Assembly: GCF_000385135.1 (NCBI RefSeq)
Contig: NZ_ARQM01000016.1
Location: 178,111-242,110 of the forward strand
Direction of reading: 5' to 3'
Length of the DNA stretch: 64,000 nt
Source of the DNA: Promicromonospora sukumoe 327MFSha3.1
GTDB taxonomy: Bacteria > Actinomycetota > Actinomycetes > Actinomycetales > Cellulomonadaceae
The stretch's first letter is position 1, and each line of letters opens with the position of its first letter. Of this stretch, positions 46,031-54,781 are shown in pieces. The position numbers were made by a program, and so were the translations under genes. The notes under the pieces were generated by a model. That model did no database searches. It saw nothing but the letters and a program-made list of their open reading frames with translations, and had not been told where the DNA came from.

Positions 46031-47173
46031 GTGAGCACCTCCCAATACACCCGTCTCGTCTCCGCCGCCACAGTTGGTGCCCTCGTGCTGCCGGTCGCTG
46101 GCTGCGCCGCGATCGGGCTGCCCGGTTCGGAGGCGGACGCCGCCCCCACCGCCGCGGCGAGGGTGGTCGTCTCCGGCAGCTTCCAGGGTGCCGGCGCCTC
46201 GTCGCAGGAGTCGGCGATGGAGGCGTGGATCACCGGCTTCCAGGAGCAGCACCCCGAGGCCGACATCAGCTACGACCCCGTCGGGTCCGGTGACGGCCGC
46301 GAAGCCTTCCTCGCGGGCGGCACGGCCTTCGGCGCCTCCGACGTCGCGCTGAGCGACGAGGAGATGGCGGCGTCCGGCCCCGCCTGCGACGGCGGCAACG
46401 CGATCGACCTGCCCGTCTACATCAGCCCGATCGCCGTCGCGTTCAACCTCGACGGCGTCGAGCAGCTCAACCTGTCCTCGGACGTGATCGCGAAGATCTT
46501 CACCGGGCAGATCACGCGGTGGAACGACCCGGCGATCGTCGCGGCCAACCCGGAGGCGAAGCTGCCCGCCCTGGGCATCACGCCGGTGCACCGCTCCGAC
46601 GACTCGGGCACCACCGAGAACTTCACCGACTACCTGCACGCGACCGCGTCCGAGGCGTGGCCGCACACCCCGGACGGCATCTGGCCGCTGCCGGAGGGCT
46701 TCGCCGCGGAGGGCACGGGCGGCGTCACGGACACCGTCCGGTCCACGCCGGGCGGCATCACCTACGCCGACGCCTCGCGCACCACCGACCTCGGCCGCGC
46801 GGCGATCCTGGTGGGCGACGAGTACGTGCCCTACAGCGCGGACGCCGCCGCGGCCGTCGTCGACGTCTCGCCCCGGATCGAGAACCGGTACGAGCACGAC
46901 CTCGCGTTCTCCCTCGACCGGACGATCGACAAGCCCTTCGCCTACCCGATGGTGCTCGTCTCCTACCTCGTCGTGTGCTCGCGCTACGACGACCGGGCCA
47001 AGGGCACCTTTGTCAAGGAGTTCGTCGACTACGTCGCGTCCACCGAGGGCCAGGAGCGCGCCGCCGAGGCGGCGGGCAGCGCCGTCATCTCGCCGGACGT
47101 GCAGGACTGGATCGGGGCGGCCGCAAAGGCCATCTACCTGACCCAGGAACGCCCGGAGGAGCAGGCCGGCTGA
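46031..47173 (+). CDS. pstS: Phosphate-binding lipoprotein PstS (first copy)
   Basis: 380 residues. A lipoprotein signal peptide ends in LPVAGC (lipid Cys at about 25). The mature protein is a type-2 periplasmic phosphate-binding fold with GAGASSQESAMEAW, YDPVGSGDGREAF and VHRSDDSGTTENFTDYL, the phosphate-coordinating segments. It delivers phosphate to PstCAB. GTG at 46031 fits the signal peptide; a TATTTT-type -10 is 8 nt upstream, so the leader is nearly absent. A PHO box precedes it. It is clearly paralogous to the next pstS. Confidence 0.95.
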   Translation: MSTSQYTRLVSAATVGALVLPVAGCAAIGLPGSEADAAPTAAARVVVSGSFQGAGASSQESAMEAWITGFQEQHPEADISYDPVGSGDGREAFLAGGTAFGASDVALSDEEMAASGPACDGGNAIDLPVYISPIAVAFNLDGVEQLNLSSDVIAKIFTGQITRWNDPAIVAANPEAKLPALGITPVHRSDDSGTTENFTDYLHATASEAWPHTPDGIWPLPEGFAAEGTGGVTDTVRSTPGGITYADASRTTDLGRAAILVGDEYVPYSADAAAAVVDVSPRIENRYEHDLAFSLDRTIDKPFAYPMVLVSYLVVCSRYDDRAKGTFVKEFVDYVASTEGQERAAEAAGSAVISPDVQDWIGAAAKAIYLTQERPEEQAG

Positions 47174-47270
47174 ACCGGCCCGGGGCCGCCCCAGGACCGT
47201 TCCGGCAGGTGGAGCAAGTCCGGCCGTGTCATGGTGATCGTGTTGCGTATCACCCGCTTCCCGCGGGGTT

Positions 47271-47292
47271 GTTCACCCTCCGTTTACCTCGT
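47271..47292 (+). promoter_or_regulatory. PHO box upstream of pstS2
   Basis: Two 11-nt direct repeats, GTTCACCCTCC and GTTTACCTCGT, 91 nt before the second pstS start. Confidence 0.72.
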
Positions 47293-47382
47293 CCTGGTGA
47301 GCAGGTCACTCCACCTGCCTAGCGTCCCGACTGACGCCGCGGCGCTCGCCGCGCGTAAGACTTGAACAGGATGGAACGACAC

Positions 47383-48489
47383 GTGAAGATCAGCCGATTC
47401 CCCCGCGTTGGCTCCGCTGTCATGGTGGGCGCGCTCGCGCTGAGCCTCGCAGCCTGCGGGTCCGACCCGACGACCGGCGCCGAGCCCAGCGAGGCGGCGG
47501 GTGGCGAGGCCATCTCCGGCGACTTCGCCGGCGCTGGTGCGTCCTCCCAGGAGTCCGCGATGGAGGCCTGGGTCGCCGGCTTCCAGAGCGCCAACCCGGA
47601 CGCCACGATCAACTACGACCCGGCCGGTTCCGGCGCGGGCCGTGAGCAGTTCCTCGCGGGCGGCGTGCAGTGGGCCGGCTCGGACTCCGCGCTCGACGAC
47701 GAGGAGCTCACCGCCTCGGCCGAGGTCTGCGGCCCCGACGGCGCGATCGACCTGCCGATCTACGTCAGCCCGATCGCCGTGGCCTTCAACCTGCCCGGCG
47801 TCGACTCGCTGAACCTCTCCTCCGAGGTCATCGCCAACATCTTCAACGGCGAGATCAAGAAGTGGAACGACGACGCGATCGCGGCGGACAACCCTGACGC
47901 CGAGCTCCCGGACACCGACATCACGCCGGTGCACCGCCTCGACGACTCGGGCACCACCGAGAACTTCACCGAGTACCTGTCCGCGACGGCCCCCGAGGCC
48001 TGGACCGACGAGCCCGACGGTGTCTGGCCGCTCGAGGGCGGCGACTCCGCCGAGGGCACGTCCGGCGTGGTCGGTGTCGTGACCGACACCGAGGGCGCCG
48101 TCACCTACGCCGACGCCTCCAAGGTCGGCACCCTGGGCACCGCCTCGATCAAGGTCGGCGAGGAGTTCGTGGCGTTCTCGGCCGAGGGCGCCGCCGCCAC
48201 GGTGGACGCCTCCCCGCGCGTCGAGGGCCGTGCCGAGCACGACTTCGCCATCGAGGTCGACCGTACGCTGACCGACCCCAGCACCTACCCGCTGGTGCTC
48301 GTCTCCTACGCCATCGCCTGCACCAACTACGCGGACGAGGCGCAGGGCAACTTCGTCAAGGCGTTCCTCGCCTACCAGGCTTCCGAGGAGGGCCAGCAGG
48401 CCGCGGCCGACGCCGCGGGCAGCTCGCCCATCTCGGCGGCCACCGCTGAGCAGGTCAACGCCGCGATCGAGTCGATCACGGTCGGCTGA
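47383..48489 (+). CDS. pstS: Phosphate-binding lipoprotein PstS (second copy)
   Basis: 368 residues. The lipoprotein signal ends in LSLAAC. It shares GAGASSQESAMEAW, YDPAGSGAGREQF, YVSPIAVAFNL and VHRLDDSGTTENFTEYL with the first copy, with similar overall length. The GTG at 47383 (MKISRFPRV) is preferred over ATG at 47371 because AGGATGGA lies 7 nt upstream. It has its own PHO box. A strong stem-loop separates it from pstC, which would favour excess PstS over the membrane complex. Confidence 0.95.
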   Translation: MKISRFPRVGSAVMVGALALSLAACGSDPTTGAEPSEAAGGEAISGDFAGAGASSQESAMEAWVAGFQSANPDATINYDPAGSGAGREQFLAGGVQWAGSDSALDDEELTASAEVCGPDGAIDLPIYVSPIAVAFNLPGVDSLNLSSEVIANIFNGEIKKWNDDAIAADNPDAELPDTDITPVHRLDDSGTTENFTEYLSATAPEAWTDEPDGVWPLEGGDSAEGTSGVVGVVTDTEGAVTYADASKVGTLGTASIKVGEEFVAFSAEGAAATVDASPRVEGRAEHDFAIEVDRTLTDPSTYPLVLVSYAIACTNYADEAQGNFVKAFLAYQASEEGQQAAADAAGSSPISAATAEQVNAAIESITVG

Positions 48490-48508
48490 CCGACCAGATG
48501 AATACCGG

Positions 48509-48560
48509 CCGGTGGCCGGACCGGCGGCGCTCTCTCGGCGCCGGCCGGTCCGACCACCGG
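48509..48560 (+). terminator. Internal attenuating stem-loop pstS2-pstC
   Basis: Outer CCGGTGG/CCACCGG and inner CGGACCGG-type arms with GGCGC/GCGCC pairing around a CTCTC tip. It lies within the operon, so it is probably a partial terminator or a processing barrier. Confidence 0.65.
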
Positions 48561-48617
48561 CACAGGCATGTCAGTCACTGATCCCGCACACCGAGCGATG
48601 AGCATCGAGGAGCTCTT

Positions 48618-49622
48618 GTGACCACCACCGACAGTCCGCCGGACGCAAAGCCCGGCCGGCTGAAGCCGCCCGCCCGACGGCGCAACAGCGGCGACACCGA
48701 ACGCGGCTTCAGCCGGGTGTTCCGCTGGATCACCACCGGGTCCGGCGCGTTCCTGCTGCTGGTCCTGGCAGCCGTCGCGGTGTTCCTCATCGCGCGCGGT
48801 CTGCCCGCGCTGACGGCGTCGCCGGACGAGCTCAGCGGCAAGGGCGGTCTGCCCACCGGGATGAACTCGCTCTGGGACCTGGTCGGCCCCCTCGTGTTCG
48901 GCACGCTCCTGGCCGCGACCATGGCGCTGCTGCTCGCGACGCCGGTCGCCATCGGGATCGCGCTGTTCATCTCCCACTACGCCCCCCGCCGCGCCGCCTC
49001 GGTGATCGGCTACGTGATCGACCTCCTGGCCGCGATCCCGTCCGTGGTGTTCGGCCTGTGGGGCGGGCGCACGCTGGCCCCGATCATCAGCGACGTGTGG
49101 GTGTGGATCGCCGGGGTGCTCGACTTCCTGCCGTTCTGGACCGTGAACGTGACGAACACGGGCCGCTCGCTCGCGACGGCGTCCGTCGTGCTCGCGGTGA
49201 TGGTGCTGCCGATCATCACGGCGGTCTCCCGCGAGGTCTTCCTGCAGACCCCCACGCTGCACGAGGAGGCCGCGCTCGCCCTGGGCGCCACCCGCTGGGA
49301 GATGATCCGCACGGCCGTGCTGCCGTTCGGCCGCTCCGGCGTCATCTCGGCCGCGATGCTCGGTCTGGGCCGTGCGCTCGGCGAGACGATGGCGGTGCTG
49401 ATGATCCTGTCGCCCGGCATCCTCTACTCGTTCCAGATCTTCGACTCGGGCCAGCAGCAGACCATCGCCGCCTTCATCGCGTCGCGGTTCGCCGAGGCCA
49501 GCGGGCTCGCGGTGAACGTGCTCATCGCCACCGGCCTCGCGCTGTTCGTCATCACCATGGTGGTCAACATGGGCGCCCGCGCGATCGTCGCGCGGCGCAA
49601 GGAATTCTCGGGAGCCAACTGA
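48618..49622 (+). CDS. pstC: Phosphate ABC transporter permease PstC
   Basis: 334 residues, about six membrane helices after a cytosolic basic N-terminus (~40 residues). The ABC permease EAA loop is EEAALALGATRWEMIRTAVLPFGRSGV. It forms the channel with PstA. The GTG at 48618 has GAGGAG upstream. It overlaps pstA by TGATG. Confidence 0.96.
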   Translation: MTTTDSPPDAKPGRLKPPARRRNSGDTERGFSRVFRWITTGSGAFLLLVLAAVAVFLIARGLPALTASPDELSGKGGLPTGMNSLWDLVGPLVFGTLLAATMALLLATPVAIGIALFISHYAPRRAASVIGYVIDLLAAIPSVVFGLWGGRTLAPIISDVWVWIAGVLDFLPFWTVNVTNTGRSLATASVVLAVMVLPIITAVSREVFLQTPTLHEEAALALGATRWEMIRTAVLPFGRSGVISAAMLGLGRALGETMAVLMILSPGILYSFQIFDSGQQQTIAAFIASRFAEASGLAVNVLIATGLALFVITMVVNMGARAIVARRKEFSGAN

Positions 49623-50581
49623 TGAGCGCCACGACCTCGATCACGGACGACGCCGGCGCCGTCGAGCGCACGCGTGCCCTGCTGACCACCGCCGACAGCG
49701 GCCGCAGGCGCGCCGACCGTGCCATGACGATCCTGATCTACGGTGCCTTCCTCCTCGCCGTCATCCCGCTCGTGTCCCTGCTGTGGACGGTCGTCGTCAA
49801 CGGCGTCGAGCGGTTCGACGGCGACTTCCTCTTCACGTCGATGCGCGGTGTCTTCGGCGGCATGGACATGGGCGGCGCGTACCACGCCGCCGTCGGGACG
49901 CTGATGATCACGCTGACCGCCACGGTCATCTCGGTACCGATCGGCCTGCTCGTGGCCATCTACCTCGTCGAGTACGGCCGCGGCGCGCTCGCCCGGGCCA
50001 CGACCTTCTTCGTGGACGTCATGACGGGTATCCCGTCGATCGTCGCGGGCCTGTTCGCGTTCGCGCTGTTCACGATCTTCCTGGGCCCGGGCGCCAAGCT
50101 CGGCATCATCGCGGCGGTCGCGCTGAGCGTGCTGATGATCCCCGTCGTGGTGCGCTCCTGCGAGGAGATGCTCAAGCTCGTCCCGAACGAGCTGCGGGAG
50201 GCGTCCTACGCGCTGGGCGTGCCCAAGTGGCTCACCATCGTCCGGGTCGTGCTGCGCACCTCCGTCGCCGGCATCACGACCGGTGTGCTGCTCTCCATCG
50301 CCCGCGTGATCGGCGAGACCGCCCCCATCCTCATCACCGCCGGTGTGTCGGACTCGATCAACTTCAACGTGTTCGACGGGCGCATGATGACTCTGCCGGT
50401 CTACATCTTCAGCCAGTACCGTCAGGGACCGGTGCCCTGCCGGGAGGACGCGCTCGACTGCCTGGTCAGCATCAACTTCGACCGGGCCTGGGCCGCCGCC
50501 CTCCTGCTGATCATCATCGTCATGCTCCTCAACCTCATCGGGCGCCTCGTGACCCGGTGGTTCTCCCCGAAGCTGCGCTGA
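49622..50581 (+). CDS. pstA: Phosphate ABC transporter permease PstA
   Basis: 319 residues, six membrane helices. The EAA loop is LREASYALGVPKWLTIVRVVLRTSVAGI. TGIPSIVAGLFAFALF is the PstA-type helix. ATG at 49622 shares its A with the pstC stop, so the two permeases are coupled. A small Cys-containing loop (about residues 270-285) faces out. Confidence 0.96.
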   Translation: MSATTSITDDAGAVERTRALLTTADSGRRRADRAMTILIYGAFLLAVIPLVSLLWTVVVNGVERFDGDFLFTSMRGVFGGMDMGGAYHAAVGTLMITLTATVISVPIGLLVAIYLVEYGRGALARATTFFVDVMTGIPSIVAGLFAFALFTIFLGPGAKLGIIAAVALSVLMIPVVVRSCEEMLKLVPNELREASYALGVPKWLTIVRVVLRTSVAGITTGVLLSIARVIGETAPILITAGVSDSINFNVFDGRMMTLPVYIFSQYRQGPVPCREDALDCLVSINFDRAWAAALLLIIIVMLLNLIGRLVTRWFSPKLR

Positions 50582-50626
50582 CGCGCAGACCCGCCTCAGC
50601 CGCAGCTCACACGAAGGAATGATCCG

Positions 50627-51406
50627 ATGGCACAGCGCATCGACGTGAAAGACCTGAACATCTACTACGGCGACTTCCTCGCCGTGGAGGGTGTGTCCAT
50701 GACGATCGACCCCAAGTCCGTCACGGCCTTCATCGGCCCGTCGGGCTGCGGCAAGTCGACGTTCCTGCGCACCCTGAACCGCATGCACGAGGTGATCCCC
50801 GGGGCCCGCGTCGACGGCTCGGTCGAGCTCGAGGGTGTCGACCTGTACGGCGACGACGTCGACCCCGTGGCCGTGCGCCGCACCGTCGGCATGGTGTTCC
50901 AGCGCCCCAACCCGTTCCCTACGATGTCCATCCGCGACAACGTGCTGGCGGGCGTGAAGCTGAACAACAAGCGGATCTCGAAGTCCGACGCCGACGAGCT
51001 GGTCGAGTCCTCGCTGCGTGGCGCCAACCTGTGGAACGAGGTCAAGGACCGCCTCGAGAAGCCGGGCTCCGGCCTGTCGGGCGGCCAGCAGCAGCGCCTG
51101 TGCATCGCCCGCGCCATCGCGGTGAAGCCGCAGGTGGTGCTCATGGACGAGCCGTGCTCGGCCCTGGACCCGATCTCCACCCTGGCGATCGAGGACCTCA
51201 TCCAGGAGCTCAAGAAGGACTACACGATCGTCATCGTGACGCACAACATGCAGCAGGCGGCGCGCGTGAGCGACCGGACGGCGTTCTTCAACATCGCGGG
51301 CACCGGCAAGCCCGGCCGCCTCATCGAGATGAACGACACGGCGACGATCTTCTCGTCGCCCGCCGAGAAGGCCACCGAGGACTACGTCTCGGGCCGCTTC
51401 GGGTGA
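50627..51406 (+). CDS. pstB: Phosphate ABC transporter ATPase PstB
   Basis: 259 residues, the normal length. Walker A G37-PSGCGKST45, signature [15 protein letters not shown], Walker [14 protein letters not shown] and the switch His in IVTHNMQQ are all intact. It powers phosphate import and participates with PhoU in signalling. The ATG at 50627 is 45 nt after pstA with an AAGGA site. A clean hairpin terminates the operon. Confidence 0.97.
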   Translation: MAQRIDVKDLNIYYGDFLAVEGVSMTIDPKSVTAFIGPSGCGKSTFLRTLNRMHEVIPGARVDGSVELEGVDLYGDDVDPVAVRRTVGMVFQRPNPFPTMSIRDNVLAGVKLNNKRISKSDADELVESSLRGANLWNEVKDRLEKPGSGLSGGQQQRLCIARAIAVKPQVVLMDEPCSALDPISTLAIEDLIQELKKDYTIVIVTHNMQQAARVSDRTAFFNIAGTGKPGRLIEMNDTATIFSSPAEKATEDYVSGRFG

Positions 51407-51428
51407 TCGTCCGCTGATCGGGTACGAC

Positions 51429-51459
51429 AAGAGCCGGTGGGTCGGACCCACCGGCTCTT
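51429..51459 (+). terminator. Terminator of the pst operon
   Basis: A perfect 15-bp stem (AAGAGCCGGTGGGTC and complement) with a one-base centre, 22 nt after the pstB stop. It also precedes the end of the converging lipoprotein gene. Confidence 0.85.
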
Positions 51460-51476
51460 CGTCGTTCCTGCGGTGC

Positions 51477-52010
51477 CTACTCCGTGGGGGAGGCCGACGG
51501 CTCGACGACCTCGACCACCTCGACCGGCACGTAGTCCGCGTACTCCGGCAGCGTGCCGTCGAACACCGGGAGCTGGAACTCCTTGGTGTCCGCGCCGACG
51601 CTCAGGGTGGCGTCGAGGTAGTCGCCGGGCGCCGCGGTGACCAGGTCGATCAGGGCGGGCTCACCGGCCTCGGCGTTCAGGTACACGGTGTCGCCGGCCG
51701 GGACCTCGACGACCAGGGGGCCGGCGCCGGGCGACTGGAGCGTGAACGTCGCGTCGTCGGCGCTGGTGTTGGACAGCGCGCCCAGGACGTTGCCGGGCTC
51801 GCCCTCGGCGGCGGACACGACCAGGAGGTTGATGCCGCGCAGCTCCGTGTTCTCCGCGCCCAGGACGGAGACCCCGACGCCGTCGGACGGGTCGTAGTTG
51901 AGCGTCGTCGTGGTCGGGGCGCAGGCCGCCAGGAGGAGGGCCCCCGCAGCGGAGACCCCCGCGACGGCGATGGTGCGGGCGCCTCGGGCGGCGGTGGCGC
52001 GACGGGACAC
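51477..52010 (-). CDS. Hypothetical lipoprotein
   Basis: 177 residues. A twin-basic start (SRRATAARGAR) and hydrophobic core lead to the lipobox LLAAC. The mature part is a beta-rich domain (NLLVVSAAEGEPGNVLGALSNTSADDATFTLQ) resembling small exported Ig-like or DUF4352-like lipoproteins. The tail is Val/Glu/Pro-rich. The function is not known. It lies convergent with pstB and divergent from carD, a position seen in related genomes, but nothing shows it belongs to the phosphate regulon. Confidence 0.75.
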   Translation of the reverse strand: MSRRATAARGARTIAVAGVSAAGALLLAACAPTTTTLNYDPSDGVGVSVLGAENTELRGINLLVVSAAEGEPGNVLGALSNTSADDATFTLQSPGAGPLVVEVPAGDTVYLNAEAGEPALIDLVTAAPGDYLDATLSVGADTKEFQLPVFDGTLPEYADYVPVEVVEVVEPSASPTE

Positions 52011-52314
52011 GGTGAACTCCCTGATGTTCGTCTGGTTCGGGCGGGGGCGGATCCCCGCAATATCCTAGTGGGCCCACGGGCGTGCCCGCGCATCGCCGAA
52101 GGTGACGAACCACCCGGTCAGGGAGTGGCAACGGTCACGGCTACGGAACGATCCGACCGGGGGTGAAGGGGTGGTGACCACCCTCCATCCACCCACATGC
52201 AACGCTCTGACCTGCACAAACGCAGTTCGTTCCGGGCCCGCGCGAACCCCAAGGGTGCAAGTTCTCCAGATCACGCCGTGGTAACCTGGTTTCAGGGAAA
52301 GGGGACATCTGCAG
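52011..52314. promoter_or_regulatory. Divergent promoter region lipoprotein / carD
   Basis: 304 nt without a gene. A TAGGAT -10 for the lipoprotein lies at 52062-52067 (minus strand). A TAACCT -10 for carD is at 52283-52288, with AAAGGGG before the ATG. No repeat, RNA gene or riboswitch is visible. Confidence 0.5.
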
Positions 52315-52797
52315 ATGACGTTCACAGTAGGCGAGACGGTTGTCTACCCGCACCACGGCGCGGCGCTGATCGAAGAGATCAAGACCCGCAAGATTCGCGG
52401 CGAAGAAAAGATGTACCTGAAGCTCAAGGTTGCCCAGGGCGACCTCACCATCGAGGTCCCGGCGGAGAACGTCGACCTCGTGGGGGTACGCGACGTCGTC
52501 GGCCAGGAGGGTCTCGACCGCGTGTTCGAGGTGCTTCGCGCGCCGTACACCGAAGAGCCCACCAACTGGTCGCGCCGGTACAAGGCAAACCTCGAGAAGC
52601 TGGCGTCCGGCGACGTCATCAAGGTGGCCGAGGTCGTTCGCGACCTGTCCCGCCGTGACGCCGACCGTGGTCTCTCCGCAGGTGAGAAGCGCATGCTGGC
52701 CAAGGCGCGGCAGATCCTGGTGTCCGAGCTCGCGCTGGCCGAGCACACCGAGGAGGAGAAGGCGGAAGCCATTCTCGACGAGGTCCTCGCTTCCTGA
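52315..52797 (+). CDS. carD: CarD-family transcriptional regulator
   Basis: 160 residues. CarD binds the RNA polymerase beta subunit and stabilises open complexes at rRNA and other promoters. The N-terminal Tudor-like RNAP-interaction domain is [21 protein letters not shown]; the C-terminal helical DNA-binding region contains [17 protein letters not shown] and [18 protein letters not shown]. The ATG at 52315 has AAAGGGG. ispD and ispF follow, the conserved carD-ispD-ispF order. Confidence 0.97.
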   Translation: MTFTVGETVVYPHHGAALIEEIKTRKIRGEEKMYLKLKVAQGDLTIEVPAENVDLVGVRDVVGQEGLDRVFEVLRAPYTEEPTNWSRRYKANLEKLASGDVIKVAEVVRDLSRRDADRGLSAGEKRMLAKARQILVSELALAEHTEEEKAEAILDEVLAS

Positions 52798-52905
52798 CTT
52801 ACCCACAGGGTCCCCACCACCTCGGACGGGCCGGCCGGGCGACCGGCGCGCGCACCCCACGGGATCCTTCGCTTCAATCATGATCCTGTGGGGACCCGCG
52901 ACGAG

Positions 52906-53622
52906 ATGACGACCCTTGCAATCCTGACGGCCGCCGGCTCGGGCACCCGACTAGGACGTGACCTGCCCAAGGCCCTCGTGGAGCTGGACGGCTTCCCGCT
53001 GGTGCTCCACGCGGCGCGCCGCCTGGCAGCGTCGGGGGTCGTGGACTCCCTCGTGGTCACCGCACCCGACGGTCTGACCGACGTCATGACCGACCTCCTG
53101 GCGAACGACCCGCACGTGCAGGTCCCCGTCCAGGTGACCGACGGCGGCCCCACACGGCAGGCATCCGTCGGCGCCGGCCTGGCCCTCGCTCGGGCCGGCG
53201 ACGACGTGGTGCTGGTGCACGACGCGGCCCGGCCGCTCGTCCCGGCTGACCTCGTGCGGCGGGTCGTGGGCGCCGTCCGCAGCGGCCACGGCGCCGTCGT
53301 GCCCGGCCTGCCCGTCACCGACACGGTCAAGCAGGTGCGGCCGGACGGCGACGCGGAGCTGGTCACCGGCACCCCCGACCGCGCGCTGCTGCGGGCCGTG
53401 CAGACGCCCCAGGGCTTCGCCCGGGACCTGCTGGTGCGTGCGCACAGGACCGGTGCCGCCCGGGCCAGGGCGGAGCACCTGGCGGCGACCGACGACGCCG
53501 GGCTCGTCGAGGTGCTCGGCGAGCCGGTGCACATCGTGCCGGGGGACGCCGCCGCCTTCAAGATCACCACCGAACGCGACCTGTGGCTCGCGTCCCTCGT
53601 GCTGCAGGAGAGCAACGCATGA
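52906..53622 (+). CDS. ispD: 2-C-methyl-D-erythritol 4-phosphate cytidylyltransferase
   Basis: 238 residues. It makes CDP-ME in the MEP isoprenoid pathway. The N-terminal [24 protein letters not shown] is the nucleotide loop, with VHDAARPLV and [10 protein letters not shown] downstream. ATG at 52906 is chosen: a CATGAT -10-like hexamer at 52879-52884 would start transcription after the alternative GTG at 52888. Its stop overlaps the ispF start (ATGA). Confidence 0.95.
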   Translation: MTTLAILTAAGSGTRLGRDLPKALVELDGFPLVLHAARRLAASGVVDSLVVTAPDGLTDVMTDLLANDPHVQVPVQVTDGGPTRQASVGAGLALARAGDDVVLVHDAARPLVPADLVRRVVGAVRSGHGAVVPGLPVTDTVKQVRPDGDAELVTGTPDRALLRAVQTPQGFARDLLVRAHRTGAARARAEHLAATDDAGLVEVLGEPVHIVPGDAAAFKITTERDLWLASLVLQESNA

Positions 53623-54167
53623 CCGACCCGTCGAGCACGCCCGACCTCACGGTCGCGGCCCCGGCCCCGTACCCCCTGCCGCGTACGGGGATCGGCGTCG
53701 ACGTGCACGCTTACGCGCCGGACGGCTCGGACCGCGAGATGTGGCTCGGCGGCCTGCACTGGCCCGGGGAACGGGGCCTGGCCGGGCACTCCGACGCCGA
53801 CGTCGCCGCCCACGCGGCCGCGGACGCGCTGTTCTCGGCGGCGGGCCTCGGCGACCTCGGGTCGCACTTCGGGACCGGCCGTCCCGAGTGGGCGGGGGCC
53901 TCCGGGACCACACTTCTTGCCGAGGCCGCGAGGCGCGTCCGGGCTGCCGGGTACATGATCGGTAACGTGGCTGTTCAGGTGATCGGAAACCATCCGCGTG
54001 TCGGCACGCGACGCGACGAGGCCCAGGCGGCGCTGTCCGCCGCCGCGGGCGCGCCCGTCTCGCTGACCGCGACCACTACGGACGCGCTCGGGCTGACCGG
54101 GCGTGGCGAGGGGGTCGCGGCCATCGCGACCGCGCTCGTCGTGCCCGACAGCAGGGCGGCGGCATGA
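53619..54167 (+). CDS. ispF: 2-C-methyl-D-erythritol 2,4-cyclodiphosphate synthase
   Basis: 182 residues, slightly longer than the usual 155-165 through an N-terminal extension of about 25. It cyclises CDP-ME-2-phosphate. The metal ligands are in GIGVDVHAY and [19 protein letters not shown], and [13 protein letters not shown] closes the domain. ATG at 53619 overlaps ispD; a TetR gene overlaps its own stop (ATGA). Confidence 0.96.
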   Translation: MTDPSSTPDLTVAAPAPYPLPRTGIGVDVHAYAPDGSDREMWLGGLHWPGERGLAGHSDADVAAHAAADALFSAAGLGDLGSHFGTGRPEWAGASGTTLLAEAARRVRAAGYMIGNVAVQVIGNHPRVGTRRDEAQAALSAAAGAPVSLTATTTDALGLTGRGEGVAAIATALVVPDSRAAA

Positions 54168-54760
54168 ACAAGCGGAAGCCGCTGGACGAGCGTCGCGCCG
54201 AGATCGTCGAGGCCGGGCTGAGCGTCGCCATGCGCGAGGGCGTCGAGTCGGTGACCGTGCGCCGCGTGGCCCAGGAGGCCGGGATCTCCCTGGGCACGGT
54301 GCACTACTGCTTCGACGACAAGGACGCGATGCTGCGCGCCATGGGCCGCGCCATCGCCATGCGGGCGTCGGAGCCCATGATCTCCGCGCTGGAGGCGGGT
54401 CCGGACCGCACGACGCTGGCCGAGACCGCCGTCGACGCCCTGCTGACCGGTCTCAAGCAGCACCAGCACATGCGGCTGCTGACCTTCGAGTTCGCCGTGT
54501 CGGGCGCGCGTACGCCGGTGCTGCGCGAGGTGGCGCAGGCGCACCTCAAGCAGAGCATCGTGATGACGCGGGAGTACCTGCAGCGGCTGGCCGACGTCGC
54601 CGAGGCCAAGTACCGGACCGACCTCGACGTGCTGTCGCGGACGGTGGCGATCCGGATCGACGGTATCGAGCTGGCCTGGATGGTCGACCAGGACGACGCC
54701 GCGGCGCGCTCCGCGTTCGCCGACCTGACGCACGACGTCTTCGACGACATGACGCCCTGA
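54164..54760 (+). CDS. TetR-family regulator (BetI-like C-terminus)
   Basis: 198 residues. The helix-turn-helix is about 10-55 ([48 protein letters not shown]). The ligand domain is all helical and of the BetI type. It is translationally coupled to ispF by an ATGA overlap, although TetR genes are usually autonomous. Its targets are unknown; the convergent oxidase is the nearest candidate. Confidence 0.9.
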   Translation: MNKRKPLDERRAEIVEAGLSVAMREGVESVTVRRVAQEAGISLGTVHYCFDDKDAMLRAMGRAIAMRASEPMISALEAGPDRTTLAETAVDALLTGLKQHQHMRLLTFEFAVSGARTPVLREVAQAHLKQSIVMTREYLQRLADVAEAKYRTDLDVLSRTVAIRIDGIELAWMVDQDDAAARSAFADLTHDVFDDMTP

Positions 54761-54781
54761 GCCGGCAGCCCCGGCCGGGCG

